A stretch of 64,000 nucleotides of DNA from Thermaerobacillus caldiproteolyticus (lineage in GTDB: Bacteria; Bacillota; Bacilli; Bacillales; Anoxybacillaceae). Shown one piece after another: positions 34,740 to 43,697 of the stretch (positions are counted from its first letter, which is position 1; each line of letters begins with the position of its first letter). The stretch is taken from assembly GCF_013761245.1 (NCBI RefSeq), contig NZ_JACDUT010000002.1:248001-312000 (forward strand), read 5' to 3'. The notes beneath the pieces were generated by a model, which saw nothing but the letters and a program-made list of their open reading frames with translations, had not been told where the DNA came from and did no database searches. Position numbers and translations under genes: made by a program.

Positions 34740-35176
34740 TATTGTTTCCCCGCTTTCGGGCGATACACAACATAACTAGTTGGTGACTCACGCACAAATA
34801 CTTGTACACACGTTGGTCGATTTGGTAATGTATCAAGATGGGCTTGAACGATTTCAGCAATTTTTCTCGCCACCACTTCAGTAGTTGGAAAATCGTTCGC
34901 ATTTTCATTATTAAACATATCTTTATGATCATTCATTAACGTATGGTCGAATTTTCCATGCACAATTTTCTTTAATTGTTGGAAATTCACTAAGAAACCC
35001 GAATCATCCAATTCATTTCCAGCCACAGTAATATTTACAAAATACGTATGACCATGCATTTGCGCACATTTTCCTGCCGCCTCATGCGGAATAAAGTGCG
35101 CAGCAGCAATTTGCATATCCTTATTAAGTTCATATTGAAAATCGTGAGATACTTGTGGGTAAATTTGATGAATCAT
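34739..35176 (-). CDS. queD: QueD 6-carboxy-tetrahydropterin synthase
   Basis: 145 residues of the PTPS/QueD family, which converts dihydroneopterin triphosphate to 6-carboxy-tetrahydropterin. The zinc histidines are His27 (AAHF), His41 and His43 (MHGHTY), the catalytic cysteine is Cys37 (GKCAQ) and a C-terminal glutamate is in VRESPTSYVVY. I start at 35176 where the ATG overlaps the queC stop by one base and a GGGGCGG site precedes it; the longer in-frame extension lies inside queC. Confidence 0.95.
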   Translation of the reverse strand: MIHQIYPQVSHDFQYELNKDMQIAAAHFIPHEAAGKCAQMHGHTYFVNITVAGNELDDSGFLVNFQQLKKIVHGKFDHTLMNDHKDMFNNENANDFPTTEVVARKIAEIVQAHLDTLPNRPTCVQVFVRESPTSYVVYRPKAGKQ

Positions 35177-35844
35177 TACACATCCGCCCCTTCCTTTTCG
35201 GACAAATATTGTTCTAAGCCGCGTTTGCGCAATATACATGCTGGACATTCGCCGCAGCCATCGGCAATAATGCCGTTATAGCACGTTAATGTTTTCGTTC
35301 TCACAAATTCAAACGCGCCTAGCTCATCAGCGAGCTTCCATGTTTCCGCCTTATTGAGCCACATTAACGGCGTATGAATGACAAATTGATAGTCCATCGC
35401 TAAATTTAATGTTACATTTAATGACTTAATAAAAATGTCACGGCAATCTGGGTATCCACTAAAATCCGTTTCACACACGCCTGTAACAAGATGACGCGCC
35501 CCTTTTTGTTTCGCGAGCACAGCCGCAAACGATAAAAACAACAAATTTCGTCCATCGACAAACGTCGACGGTAACTGTCCTTCTTTCTGCTCAATCGCTA
35601 TATCGGTTCGCGTTAACGCGTTCGGTGCTAATTGATTTAATAGCGACATATCAAGAACTGTATGACGTACGCCAAGCTCTTTCGCAATCGAAGACGCGAC
35701 TTCGATTTCGAGCTTATGGCGCTGATTATAGTTAAACGTCACCGCTTCCACTTCAGAAAAATGTTTTAATGCCCAAAATAAACATGTCGTACTATCTTGA
35801 CCACCGCTGAACACAACAACGGCTTTCTCATTCTTCATCGCCAT
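35176..35844 (-). CDS. queC: QueC 7-cyano-7-deazaguanine synthase
   Basis: A 222-residue ATP-dependent enzyme turning 7-carboxy-7-deazaguanine into preQ0. The PP-loop SGGQDST is at 13-19. Four cysteines near the C-terminus ([11 protein letters not shown]) hold a structural zinc. It is the first gene of queC-D-E-F, with AAAGGAG 5-6 nt before ATG, downstream of a preQ1-I riboswitch and terminator. The order is that of B. subtilis ykvJKLM. Confidence 0.97.
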   Translation of the reverse strand: MAMKNEKAVVVFSGGQDSTTCLFWALKHFSEVEAVTFNYNQRHKLEIEVASSIAKELGVRHTVLDMSLLNQLAPNALTRTDIAIEQKEGQLPSTFVDGRNLLFLSFAAVLAKQKGARHLVTGVCETDFSGYPDCRDIFIKSLNVTLNLAMDYQFVIHTPLMWLNKAETWKLADELGAFEFVRTKTLTCYNGIIADGCGECPACILRKRGLEQYLSEKEGADV

Positions 35845-35885
35845 TCGCTCTCCTTTCTCATTGACTAAAGAAGAACGAGCATTCT

Positions 35886-35919
35886 AAAACAAAAACGCTA
35901 TACCCCCTAAGGATATAGC
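35886..35919 (-). terminator. Riboswitch-controlled terminator of the que operon
   Basis: On the minus strand GCTATATCC pairs with GGGGTATAGC around a small loop, followed by GTTTTTGTTTT. It stands 6 nt after the preQ1 aptamer and 41 nt before queC. Confidence 0.88.
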
Positions 35920-35925
35920 TTTCCC

Positions 35926-35958
35926 TAGTTTTTTATAGAGGGTTGTTCTAGAACCTCT
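35926..35958 (-). promoter_or_regulatory. PreQ1-I riboswitch
   Basis: Minus strand from 35958: AGAGGTTCTAG, then AACA, then CCCTCTATAAAAAACTA. This is the minimal preQ1-I aptamer (stem AGAGG/CCTCT, A-rich tail for the pseudoknot), nearly the same as that of B. subtilis queC. High preQ1 should favour the following terminator and shut the operon. A CCGCACA/TGTGCGG hairpin (35960-35980) lies just upstream. Confidence 0.95.
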
Positions 35959-36007
35959 CCCGCACAATGATCATGTGCGGATTTCTTCTTTCAGTTTTTC
36001 CTTCAAT

Positions 36008-36035
36008 ACTATACCACATTCTTCTTACTGTTGAA
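36008..36035 (-). promoter_or_regulatory. Probable promoter of the que operon
   Basis: Minus strand: -35 TTCAAC (36035-36030), 16-nt spacer, -10 TATAGT (36013-36008). It overlaps the end of the gerKB-type gene. Confidence 0.5.
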
Positions 36036-37131
36036 CAGTTTTTTTGAACCGTTTCGCAATCGATATATAAATATACAAAACAGGAATATACACGATGACG
36101 ACATAAAAGCCTATTTTCGATGTCAACATGTTTAATTTCTCAATATTCTCTCGCTGAACGATGAACAGAGAAACGACAAATAATAAGCTTAAAATAATAG
36201 GTACAGATTTGCGCTGTTTAATAGAAAATATTCGCTTCGCGCCACGCGAAACAGACCAGACCGCTAAACAAATAATCGGAAAAATCACAAGGACATAAAT
36301 AGAAAGGACAATATACTCCATCCGTTCGATAAATGGAACTTCTGGAATTTTTGCCAATGTTAACGTCGGCCATATAATATGCTGTACTTGTTCTTCATTA
36401 TAAAACACAAGCGAAATAAAAATGACGATTAAATAAATGAGAGTGGTAAATGCGTTCCCCCATTGTGCCCACTTATGGGACTGTTCAGGATGTTTGAGAA
36501 ATGAATAATACATAAGTAGCATTTCAAACCCAAGATATTGAACCGTCATCGCTTTCGCCCCACGGAAAATATCGATCAATGAATGATCAAAGATTGGTAA
36601 TAAATTGCGATAATGTGCATATTCAAGTGGAAAAAACAGCATTGGTAAAATGACCCAAAGTGGAATAACGACTCCCCAAAAACATAAACCGACGACAACC
36701 CGAAAGCCACCCAATACTGTATAATACGTGAGCAATAAAAAAATAAGACTAAATTGCCATGCTCCTATAAGCGAAAACATCCATACTTGAATGATTTCAA
36801 TATACGTGCGCAATACAGTAAGTGCGAGCAAAAAAAAGTATATCAATAACAAAACGCTAAGAAGATTCCCCAACCATTTTCCAAGGTATTGGGCATGAAG
36901 GGAAACAATGTCCTCCGCATTTGGAGCGGACTGAAAAATTTTATACACTATCCATATAAGCACATGGACAACACAACTAGCAACAATGACACTCATCCAT
37001 GAGTCATGGCCTGCTTCTTTCATTACTGCTCGTTGAAAGCTAAGGACACCAACCCCTACCTGAGAACAGTGGATGATAAAAAAAACGAGAAACGGTGAAA
37101 TCAAAAATCGCTCATTCCCTTGCTCGTTCAT
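36025..37131 (-). CDS. gerKB: Spore germination permease subunit, GerKB type
   Basis: A 368-residue membrane protein with about ten hydrophobic segments of the spore-germination branch of the APC superfamily (GerAB/GerKB). The N-terminal LISPFLVFFIIHCSQVGVG (first segment) and conserved YLGFEMLLMYYSF region mark the family; it ends in a basic cytosolic tail. It binds or senses the germinant as part of a GerA-type receptor in the spore inner membrane. It is the third gene of a leftward A-C-B operon, the order of gerKA-gerKC-gerKB. Germinant identity cannot be read. Confidence 0.9.
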   Translation of the reverse strand: MNEQGNERFLISPFLVFFIIHCSQVGVGVLSFQRAVMKEAGHDSWMSVIVASCVVHVLIWIVYKIFQSAPNAEDIVSLHAQYLGKWLGNLLSVLLLIYFFLLALTVLRTYIEIIQVWMFSLIGAWQFSLIFLLLTYYTVLGGFRVVVGLCFWGVVIPLWVILPMLFFPLEYAHYRNLLPIFDHSLIDIFRGAKAMTVQYLGFEMLLMYYSFLKHPEQSHKWAQWGNAFTTLIYLIVIFISLVFYNEEQVQHIIWPTLTLAKIPEVPFIERMEYIVLSIYVLVIFPIICLAVWSVSRGAKRIFSIKQRKSVPIILSLLFVVSLFIVQRENIEKLNMLTSKIGFYVVIVYIPVLYIYISIAKRFKKTVQQ

Positions 37132-37169
37132 GAAAAATCTCCTCCTCGCTTCGTCCGCTTTTTAAGCAT

Positions 37170-38255
37170 CTACTCTCCAATTCCCGTTTGAATAATATCA
37201 ACTTTCACATGCGGACGAATATCAATCTCCTTATATTCTCTGTAAAACTCTTCTTCGTTCCAGTTTCTCGTCTGGCTGCGAACAAAATCACCAATTCCGA
37301 GCGGGTCGACTTCCTTTTCTTTGAAATACTCCATTAAATTCTTTACACTCGTTTCGATATCTTTTTCCATTTTTTCTCGAACCATTTTCAATGTATTTTT
37401 TTGTGGCATATCCAACCACGATGGATAATCTTTCACCGCTGCTTGAATATGAATAGAAATCGTTAAAACAGGCCGTTCCCCTCTTTTCTTCCATTCGTAA
37501 CGAGATCGGGCAAATAAATTTTGCAACAAAACACGGCTTTCTTCTTTTTTACGATAATCCGCTACCCGTAATTGATACATTCCGTTTTTCGTTTCGTTTA
37601 ACAGCACTTTGACTAGAAACGAATCGCGTAAATTTACCTTCCCTACAAATCGTCCATCTTTGAATAAAGCAATCCCTTCTAGTTTTACGAAATCTCCCTT
37701 TTTCTCAAAGTACGGTAAGAAAGGGTCTCGTCCCTTGCCAAAATAGTTATACAAAAAAAGATGTAAGTTCATCTTTGGTAAGTTCATTGCACGAATGTTT
37801 TGTTCGACAAGGTTAGACAGATAGAGAGTATCGCTCAATGTTTTCTTTGCTGTAATCCGCAACAGTTCTTCCGCATCCCCTTTCGCCACTGCTAACTGCA
37901 AACGGCTCCCTATTTTATTATTGCGCGCTAAGCTATGAACAACTTCCGTAATCCCTCCTTTCGCAAATTCTTCGCCGAACAGCACAAGACGCAGCTGCCC
38001 TTCCTCAATTGGCAAAGCCGACTTAGACGAAAGTCGCGGAATTAAATCATATGTCGTAGAGGATGACGTCGTTAAAATATTAGGCTTTGTCATCGGCCCT
38101 TGCTTAAATGTTGGATAGATCGCTGTTCCGATATAGTTCCCGTTTTTAACGTCATAGCCCATCGCTTGGATAATTTGCACTTCGTCAACAACGCGATAAT
38201 TTTTACACCCTGTAAGAGCGAGCATAATCAAAAGAATGAAAGCGATTCGTTTCAT
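37170..38255 (-). CDS. gerKC: Spore germination lipoprotein, GerKC type
   Basis: 361 residues. A lipoprotein signal peptide with lipobox LTGC (modified cysteine near 18) is followed by the three-domain GerAC fold; GCKNYRVVDEVQIIQAMGYD is the typical mature start. It sits on the outer face of the spore inner membrane as the C subunit of the germinant receptor. ATG at 38255 follows GGGGAG at proper spacing. It lies 14 nt after the A-subunit gene and 38 nt before the B-subunit gene. Confidence 0.92.
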   Translation of the reverse strand: MKRIAFILLIMLALTGCKNYRVVDEVQIIQAMGYDVKNGNYIGTAIYPTFKQGPMTKPNILTTSSSTTYDLIPRLSSKSALPIEEGQLRLVLFGEEFAKGGITEVVHSLARNNKIGSRLQLAVAKGDAEELLRITAKKTLSDTLYLSNLVEQNIRAMNLPKMNLHLFLYNYFGKGRDPFLPYFEKKGDFVKLEGIALFKDGRFVGKVNLRDSFLVKVLLNETKNGMYQLRVADYRKKEESRVLLQNLFARSRYEWKKRGERPVLTISIHIQAAVKDYPSWLDMPQKNTLKMVREKMEKDIETSVKNLMEYFKEKEVDPLGIGDFVRSQTRNWNEEEFYREYKEIDIRPHVKVDIIQTGIGE

Positions 38256-38269
38256 CAATTTGTCTCCCC

Positions 38270-39784
38270 TTACTCATCAATGTCTTTTTTCTGCTTGGCT
38301 TTTTTCGGATCATAGCGCCAAAATGTACGGGGACGTAAGTAACTCGGACGCCTCACTGTCCCGCTATACGATGAACGAACAAGACTATCTACAAAATCCT
38401 TCCGGCGCAATGGATAAAACGGCACTAAGTAAGGGCTGCCGAACGATTGTAACCTTCCTAAATGGATCAGAAGCAGACAAATAGCAAATACAATCCCAAC
38501 ACCGCCCCAAAATGTGGCAAAGAAAATAATCGGAAAGCGAATAAAGCGAATCGTATTTGACATTTTAAAAATTGGTGTCGTAAATGAAGCAAGAGCCGCT
38601 AACGCAACAATAATCAGCAATACATTACTTGTTAACGCTGCCTCAACTGAGGCTTGACCAATGACAATACCGCCAACAATCCCGAGAGTTTGCGCTACTT
38701 TTGTTGGAAGACGTGCCCCGGCTTCCCGGAGCAGTTCAATTGTAATTTCTAAAAATAACACTTCTAAAATCGGCGGAAACGGAACATTCGAACGGGAAAA
38801 GATAATAGGACCAAGCAAATCTTTCGGAATCATTTCATAATGGTATGTTAGCACTGCTACATAAATGGGAGAGGCGAGAGTCGAAAACATGACTCCAAAA
38901 ATGCGAATAAGTCTAAAGAAAGAACCGAGAATCCAAGGTAAATAGTAATCTTCCGGCGATGTAAAAAAATGAAACAATGTCGATGGACCGGTAATGACAT
39001 ACGGAGAACCATCAGCAAAAATGGCAACTTGTCCTTCAACCAATGCATAAACAACCCGGTCAATCCGCTCCGTTGAGACAAACAGCGGAAATGGAGAAGA
39101 TGAGTTATCTGAAATCATTTGATCCAGTAATGAGTTGTCAAAAACAATATCGAATTCGATATCATTTAATCGTTGAACAACCGTTTGAACCGTTTGCTCG
39201 TTTGTAATCCCGTCAATATAAGCGACCACCACTTTTGTTTTTGACATGGAACCGATAGTCATTTCACGAAAAATTAAGTTCGGAGTAACGAGCTGCCTTC
39301 TTATTAAATGAAGATTGGTCCCGATATTCTCCACAAAGCCGACTTTCGGACCAACAACGCTAAATTCGTTTTCGGAATCATTGTTTGGCCGTAATCCTAA
39401 ATTTTCACTCGCTAAATTAATGAGAACACAACGGCGCTTGTTTTCGTTCAACTGAAGCATCGCAAAGCCTTTTAACAATTTCGTCTCGATCGTTTCGACA
39501 TTATCTGTTACTTCAATGCGTTGAACAGGAAGAATTTGTGGCAAATCATCAAGGGAAAGGGAAGAACGTCCCGGCACATCGTTTTGTAGATGGCAAAGAA
39601 CATTTTGCTGCAGCAACTTCGGGTCGATTAATGAGTCAAAATAATAAATCGAAATATGGTTCCCCCTTGTTTCAAACTGAATGTTCGCAAAGTCGCTTGA
39701 TTGTTTCAATTCGTTCAATAGCTGTGGCAATGTTTTTGTCTTTTCTTTTGATTTGTTTTTTTTGAAAAAGGAAAAAATGGACAT
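38270..39784 (-). CDS. gerKA: Spore germination protein A subunit, GerKA type
   Basis: 504 residues. A soluble N-terminal domain (about 1-265, with [19 protein letters not shown]) precedes a membrane domain with five to six segments (about 285-455) and a basic cytosolic C-terminus. [20 protein letters not shown] and [20 protein letters not shown] are hallmark sequences. GerA subunits form the oligomeric channel of the receptor. First gene of the A-C-B operon, divergent from the chemoreceptor gene at 39930. A forespore sigma-G promoter is expected in the 145-nt gap; TGCATAA and AAAACTA are only a weak match. Confidence 0.93.
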   Translation of the reverse strand: MSIFSFFKKNKSKEKTKTLPQLLNELKQSSDFANIQFETRGNHISIYYFDSLIDPKLLQQNVLCHLQNDVPGRSSLSLDDLPQILPVQRIEVTDNVETIETKLLKGFAMLQLNENKRRCVLINLASENLGLRPNNDSENEFSVVGPKVGFVENIGTNLHLIRRQLVTPNLIFREMTIGSMSKTKVVVAYIDGITNEQTVQTVVQRLNDIEFDIVFDNSLLDQMISDNSSSPFPLFVSTERIDRVVYALVEGQVAIFADGSPYVITGPSTLFHFFTSPEDYYLPWILGSFFRLIRIFGVMFSTLASPIYVAVLTYHYEMIPKDLLGPIIFSRSNVPFPPILEVLFLEITIELLREAGARLPTKVAQTLGIVGGIVIGQASVEAALTSNVLLIIVALAALASFTTPIFKMSNTIRFIRFPIIFFATFWGGVGIVFAICLLLIHLGRLQSFGSPYLVPFYPLRRKDFVDSLVRSSYSGTVRRPSYLRPRTFWRYDPKKAKQKKDIDE

Positions 39785-39929
39785 GCCTATCCCCTCGTTC
39801 GCTCATTTAACGGGTAGTTTTCCAATCATTGTCTCATTTTATGCACCATGCCCATTTTTTACGTTGATATATCAAAATATTCAGTATATATTGAAAGAAG
39901 CAGAAATAGAAAAAATAGGAGGGAAGGCG

Positions 39930-41549
39930 ATGGAACAATTATTACTAAAAAAAAGACAAGCTCAACAAGCGCGGCAAAAAGTCGTCGAAGTGGCGGAACA
40001 TCTTAAACGACGCATGGATGGAACCAAGCCGATCGATGCCCAAATGGAACAACTTCGGGCGTTTCTTGATGAACAGCTACAACAAGATGAATATTTCCTC
40101 ATTGTAGACGAAACAGGTTATGCTATCATTCATACGAACCGATTGCGAGAAGGAAGAGTGTTTTCCGATGAGGTCGGGCAAAATGCGGCAAAAACAACGA
40201 AACCACTTTTGCAGGCATATATGCGGGATACGGGAGAAATGCTCGTTGACGCCAGTTGTCCGCTATTCACTGACAAAGATGGAAAGCGCTTTAATTTACG
40301 AATGGGAAGATTGATTCACCAACCGTATTTACAGCTTCGTTTTCTTGTTCTTTCCACTGTACCAGCCGTCGTTAGTTTTCTTATTACATGTTTTTTTTCT
40401 TTGTCTCCTTTATTGGTATGTATCCTTACTATTTTATTCAGTCTCGTCATCAGTGCGCTTTTTTACCAAACGATCGCCAACGAACTGCGGCATTGGTATA
40501 GAGTCACCCGCTCGGTTTCTTCTGGAAACCTGCATGCGGAGGTGCAGACCGCTCGTAAACGTAACGAATTTCATCAAATTGCTTATGAATTAAACAAAAT
40601 GATCTTAGGAATCCGTACAATTGTAGCAGAGTTAGCAAAAGCGACAAAAACAGTTCAACAAGTGAGCCGACAACAGCAGTTGGAAACAAAACGAATTTCT
40701 GAATCTTTCGATGAAATCGCCGCTGCTATGGAAACATTTCGCGAAGGTGCCAAACAGCAAACGTCATCCGTGGAACAGGCAAACTTGTTAGTGACGGACA
40801 TGGTGCAAGGTGTACTCGAAATGCAAACTGGCTTTGAAAGTGTCGTTGTACAGGCACAAGAAGCGATGACATCTGTGAACGAGGGAAATCGTCTCATCGA
40901 AGCGACGAAACAGCAAATGGACATTATGCAACAAGATATGAACAAGACGACTGCTTTGATTCATTCTGTCGCTGAAGAAGCCCATCGCGTTGGCGAAATG
41001 ATTTCCGCCATTACCGCGATCGCTAAACAAACGAATTTGCTGGCGTTAAACGCTTCGATTGAAGCTTCCAGAGCAGGCGAATCAGGAAAAGGATTTGCGA
41101 TTGTTGCTGCTGAAGTGAGAAAATTAGCTGAAGACACGAATGCTTTTGCTGCACAAATTTTATCGTCGCTGCAAACGATGACAAATGTGCTGAATAATGC
41201 GGTACAAGCAGTGCAGCAAAATGGGCACAACGTCAATGAAACGATGCAATCTTTATGGAAAACGAGCAAAACAATGAAATCATTTCACCATATGTTTTCA
41301 GAAATGAGAGAACTTTTACTGCGCAATCGCAATGACGTCGACACGATTAAAAACAATGGACATTCCTTACAGCAGTTCATCGAAGAGGTGAATACGATCG
41401 CTAATGACTTTACGAACATGGTCCATGAGACCACGGCAGGATTAGAGCAACAAATTCACGGGATTCATGAGCTTGCCAAAGAAGCCGAGTTGCTTTCCGC
41501 TTCTGTTCAGCAACTCGAACAAATTGTCAACCGCTTTTATAAAACGTAA
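39930..41549 (+). CDS. Chemoreceptor with cytoplasmic N-terminal sensor
   Basis: 539 residues. A soluble N-terminal domain (about 1-132, with [20 protein letters not shown] and FNLRMGRLI, a PAS/Cache-like beta pattern) comes before two closely spaced membrane segments (about 137-182), then HAMP-like and signalling domains with the tip [20 protein letters not shown]. Because both segments follow the sensor with a very short loop, the sensor is probably cytoplasmic. It could sense a metabolite or energy state. ATG 39930 has AGGAGGGAAGG upstream; the frame stays open into the gerK leader but without a start signal. Confidence 0.88.
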   Translation: MEQLLLKKRQAQQARQKVVEVAEHLKRRMDGTKPIDAQMEQLRAFLDEQLQQDEYFLIVDETGYAIIHTNRLREGRVFSDEVGQNAAKTTKPLLQAYMRDTGEMLVDASCPLFTDKDGKRFNLRMGRLIHQPYLQLRFLVLSTVPAVVSFLITCFFSLSPLLVCILTILFSLVISALFYQTIANELRHWYRVTRSVSSGNLHAEVQTARKRNEFHQIAYELNKMILGIRTIVAELAKATKTVQQVSRQQQLETKRISESFDEIAAAMETFREGAKQQTSSVEQANLLVTDMVQGVLEMQTGFESVVVQAQEAMTSVNEGNRLIEATKQQMDIMQQDMNKTTALIHSVAEEAHRVGEMISAITAIAKQTNLLALNASIEASRAGESGKGFAIVAAEVRKLAEDTNAFAAQILSSLQTMTNVLNNAVQAVQQNGHNVNETMQSLWKTSKTMKSFHHMFSEMRELLLRNRNDVDTIKNNGHSLQQFIEEVNTIANDFTNMVHETTAGLEQQIHGIHELAKEAELLSASVQQLEQIVNRFYKT

Positions 41550-41597
41550 ATGGATACCGGCATTTGTCATATGAAATGATGACAAATGCCCCTCTCA

Positions 41598-42638
41598 TTA
41601 TTTAGGAAGTTTGCGGAAGACCAATAAAATCATCATCAGAAAACTCATATATCCAAAGAGCGGATATAACAACGATAATAAGAAACTGTATTGAAATGAA
41701 CTAATCACATAGAAAATGAGAAACAGTACAAAAAGAAAAAGAACATTAGAAACGCGGAACATCGAGCGAAATTGCCGCTGCAAGCCAAAAATTCCGCCGA
41801 TAATCGACGTGAAAATCTCACCATAAATAACGACAATATACAGCCAATACAGCAACGAGAAAAACGTATGAATCACTTCCGCCATCGGAATATCGTAGCG
41901 CAGCAAATGAGGGAATGATAATAAAACGAAATGGCTGCTTAATAAAATCATCGTTAATAAGATGCCGCCGAGCGTCGCTCCTCGTTTCACCGTTTGTTCA
42001 TCGGCTGCCTCTTGTGACAACGGAACAAGAACGGTTTGCGCCATTGCTAAATTAAAAGCCGCATAAGAAAACGGAGAAAGAAACGCTTTTAATGAATAAT
42101 CCGGCATGACCGTACCGGTCCCGCACCACTTTTCACTGAGCAACATTTTTCCTAGAACTACAAAACTAAATAATACCATCATCGGAACAATGAAAACATT
42201 GACACTAAATAGCCCCTTTATATCGTAAAGCATTACAATAAACGCTAATAATAACGTAACAAACATCCCCACTTGTTTGGGCAGACCAAGCTGTTCTTCA
42301 AACACTGCTCCTGCCCCTGCCACCATGACCGATGTCACTCCAATCACCATCAATGTCATTAATATGGTCATAAGCGGACTCATTGCTCTTCCGAATACAT
42401 AATCGTTCAATTCTTTATAAGAAACTGCTCCGATCCGCCGGGCCATCATCATCATTCGTGTTCCCATCCACGTAAACAGTCCGCCACTAACTACAATGCC
42501 GACCGTTCCAAATTCACCGTATTGTGTAAAGAATTCTACAATCTCTTTTCCCGTCGCGAACCCGGCGCCAACAACTGTTCCAACATATACAGCCGCAATT
42601 TGCCAAGCCCCTGACCATTTTCCTACCAACCTCGTCAC
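41598..42638 (-). CDS. ykvI: YkvI-type membrane transporter
   Basis: A 346-residue membrane protein with about ten segments. AVYVGTVVGAGFATGKEIVE (about 15-34) is the typical first helix with an unwound GAGFA region like that of LeuT-fold amino-acid transporters. B. subtilis ykvI has nearly the same length and stands next to the queC operon, as here apart from the gerK block. The substrate is unknown. The start is GTG at 42638 with AAGGACGAG just before; TTG at 42629 is an alternative. Confidence 0.82.
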   Translation of the reverse strand: MTRLVGKWSGAWQIAAVYVGTVVGAGFATGKEIVEFFTQYGEFGTVGIVVSGGLFTWMGTRMMMMARRIGAVSYKELNDYVFGRAMSPLMTILMTLMVIGVTSVMVAGAGAVFEEQLGLPKQVGMFVTLLLAFIVMLYDIKGLFSVNVFIVPMMVLFSFVVLGKMLLSEKWCGTGTVMPDYSLKAFLSPFSYAAFNLAMAQTVLVPLSQEAADEQTVKRGATLGGILLTMILLSSHFVLLSFPHLLRYDIPMAEVIHTFFSLLYWLYIVVIYGEIFTSIIGGIFGLQRQFRSMFRVSNVLFLFVLFLIFYVISSFQYSFLLSLLYPLFGYMSFLMMILLVFRKLPK

Positions 42639-42707
42639 CTCGTCCTTCTTGTCCTATGTATGTTCCATATATATGTAAAAACAGACAAAGAAAGACGAAA
42701 GGAATAA

Positions 42708-42745
42708 GAAAAAGGATGCCCTAATTGCGGGCATCCCTTTTCTTA
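42708..42745. terminator. Terminator after the YtkA lipoprotein gene
   Basis: Stem AAAAGGATGCCC / GGGCATCCCTTTT (42710-42721 / 42729-42742) at the 3' end of the lipoprotein gene. Confidence 0.85.
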
Positions 42746-43483
42746 TTGAACAGTGATTTGTTCCACTTGATGATCATGCAATTCATTGGTTTCTACATGC
42801 ACTTTAACAAAATAAACTCCTTTGTCTTTGAACGTCGTCGTTGCTTTATACTCGCCTTTGGCTTGTTCATGAGCATCAATAAATTCGTGTTTTTCGCTAT
42901 TTTCCTTCCATACTTCAAAGCGAACAGTAGCGTTAGTCAGCGGCTGGCCGTCATGCGTAATGTGCGCCGTTAATTCCGTCGCTTCATTCACATGATATTG
43001 TTGTTCATGAAGCATGATGGTGACGTCTGAATGATGATCATGGTGTTCTTCTCCATCATGATCGTGGTTTTGTTCAGCTGGCATGTTCGATGCTTGTCCA
43101 ACAGCGATATCTGTTTTCGGCATGTTATGCATATTGCGTGCCGTTACATGAGCAATAACCGAATATGTCCCCGGTTCTGTAAATGTTTTTTTGACGACAT
43201 ATTTTCCATTTCCTTCGTGTTTTGCCTTTAACATCTCATGTTGGTTGTTACCTTGTTTCCAAATTTCAAACTTTACTTCATCAGCGTCGGTAACCTTTTC
43301 ATTTCCATATGTAACAAGGCAAGCAATTTCCGTTTCCTTATTTAATTCAATATGATCATCGGTTTTAATTTTTACATTTAGAACCGCCGGCTGATTCTCT
43401 TCTTGTTTTTCTTGGTTGCAAGCAGCAAGCAAAACAAAAGCGACCATCGTCATAAAAGCTAAAAACAGAAATTTTCTCTTCAT
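42743..43483 (-). CDS. Lipoprotein with two YtkA/FixH-like domains
   Basis: 246 residues. A lipoprotein signal (lipobox LLAAC, Cys near 21) is followed by two Ig-like YtkA domains (about 32-128 and 152-246) of similar sequence: FEIWKQGNNQHEMLKAKHEG in the first matches FEVWKENSEKHEFIDAHEQ in the second, showing an internal duplication. Between them is a histidine/aspartate-rich linker (NHDHDGEEHHDHHSD) that looks metal-binding, such as copper or zinc. Anchored to the outer membrane face of the cytoplasmic membrane; role in metal delivery to respiratory enzymes is possible. Monocistronic. Confidence 0.85.
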   Translation of the reverse strand: MKRKFLFLAFMTMVAFVLLAACNQEKQEENQPAVLNVKIKTDDHIELNKETEIACLVTYGNEKVTDADEVKFEIWKQGNNQHEMLKAKHEGNGKYVVKKTFTEPGTYSVIAHVTARNMHNMPKTDIAVGQASNMPAEQNHDHDGEEHHDHHSDVTIMLHEQQYHVNEATELTAHITHDGQPLTNATVRFEVWKENSEKHEFIDAHEQAKGEYKATTTFKDKGVYFVKVHVETNELHDHQVEQITVQ

Positions 43484-43609
43484 TTTCTCTTCTCCCCTTG
43501 CTTCCTTTTTCCTTGTTCACTATATCATATTTGCGTACTCTCATATGCCATTGTTCACATTTTTTTCAAAAACATTTCACGAATCAAACAAAAAATTTTA
43601 AAAAAAGAC

Positions 43610-43672
43610 TTGAACGTCAAAAAAGGTCAAAGTATAATAAAATCAGAAAGGTCAAAGATAATCAAAGTCAAA
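43610..43672 (+). promoter_or_regulatory. clpE promoter with CtsR operators
   Basis: -35 TTGAAC (43610-43615), 17-nt spacer, -10 TATAAT (43633-43638). A CtsR box CGTCAAA-AAA-GGTCAAA (43615-43631) fills the spacer; a second, GGTCAAA-GAT-AATCAAA with an extra AGTCAAA (43650-43672), lies downstream. Repression by CtsR and heat induction follow from this. Confidence 0.92.
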
Positions 43673-43697
43673 CTGTTAAAAAAGGAGGTTATGCCTC

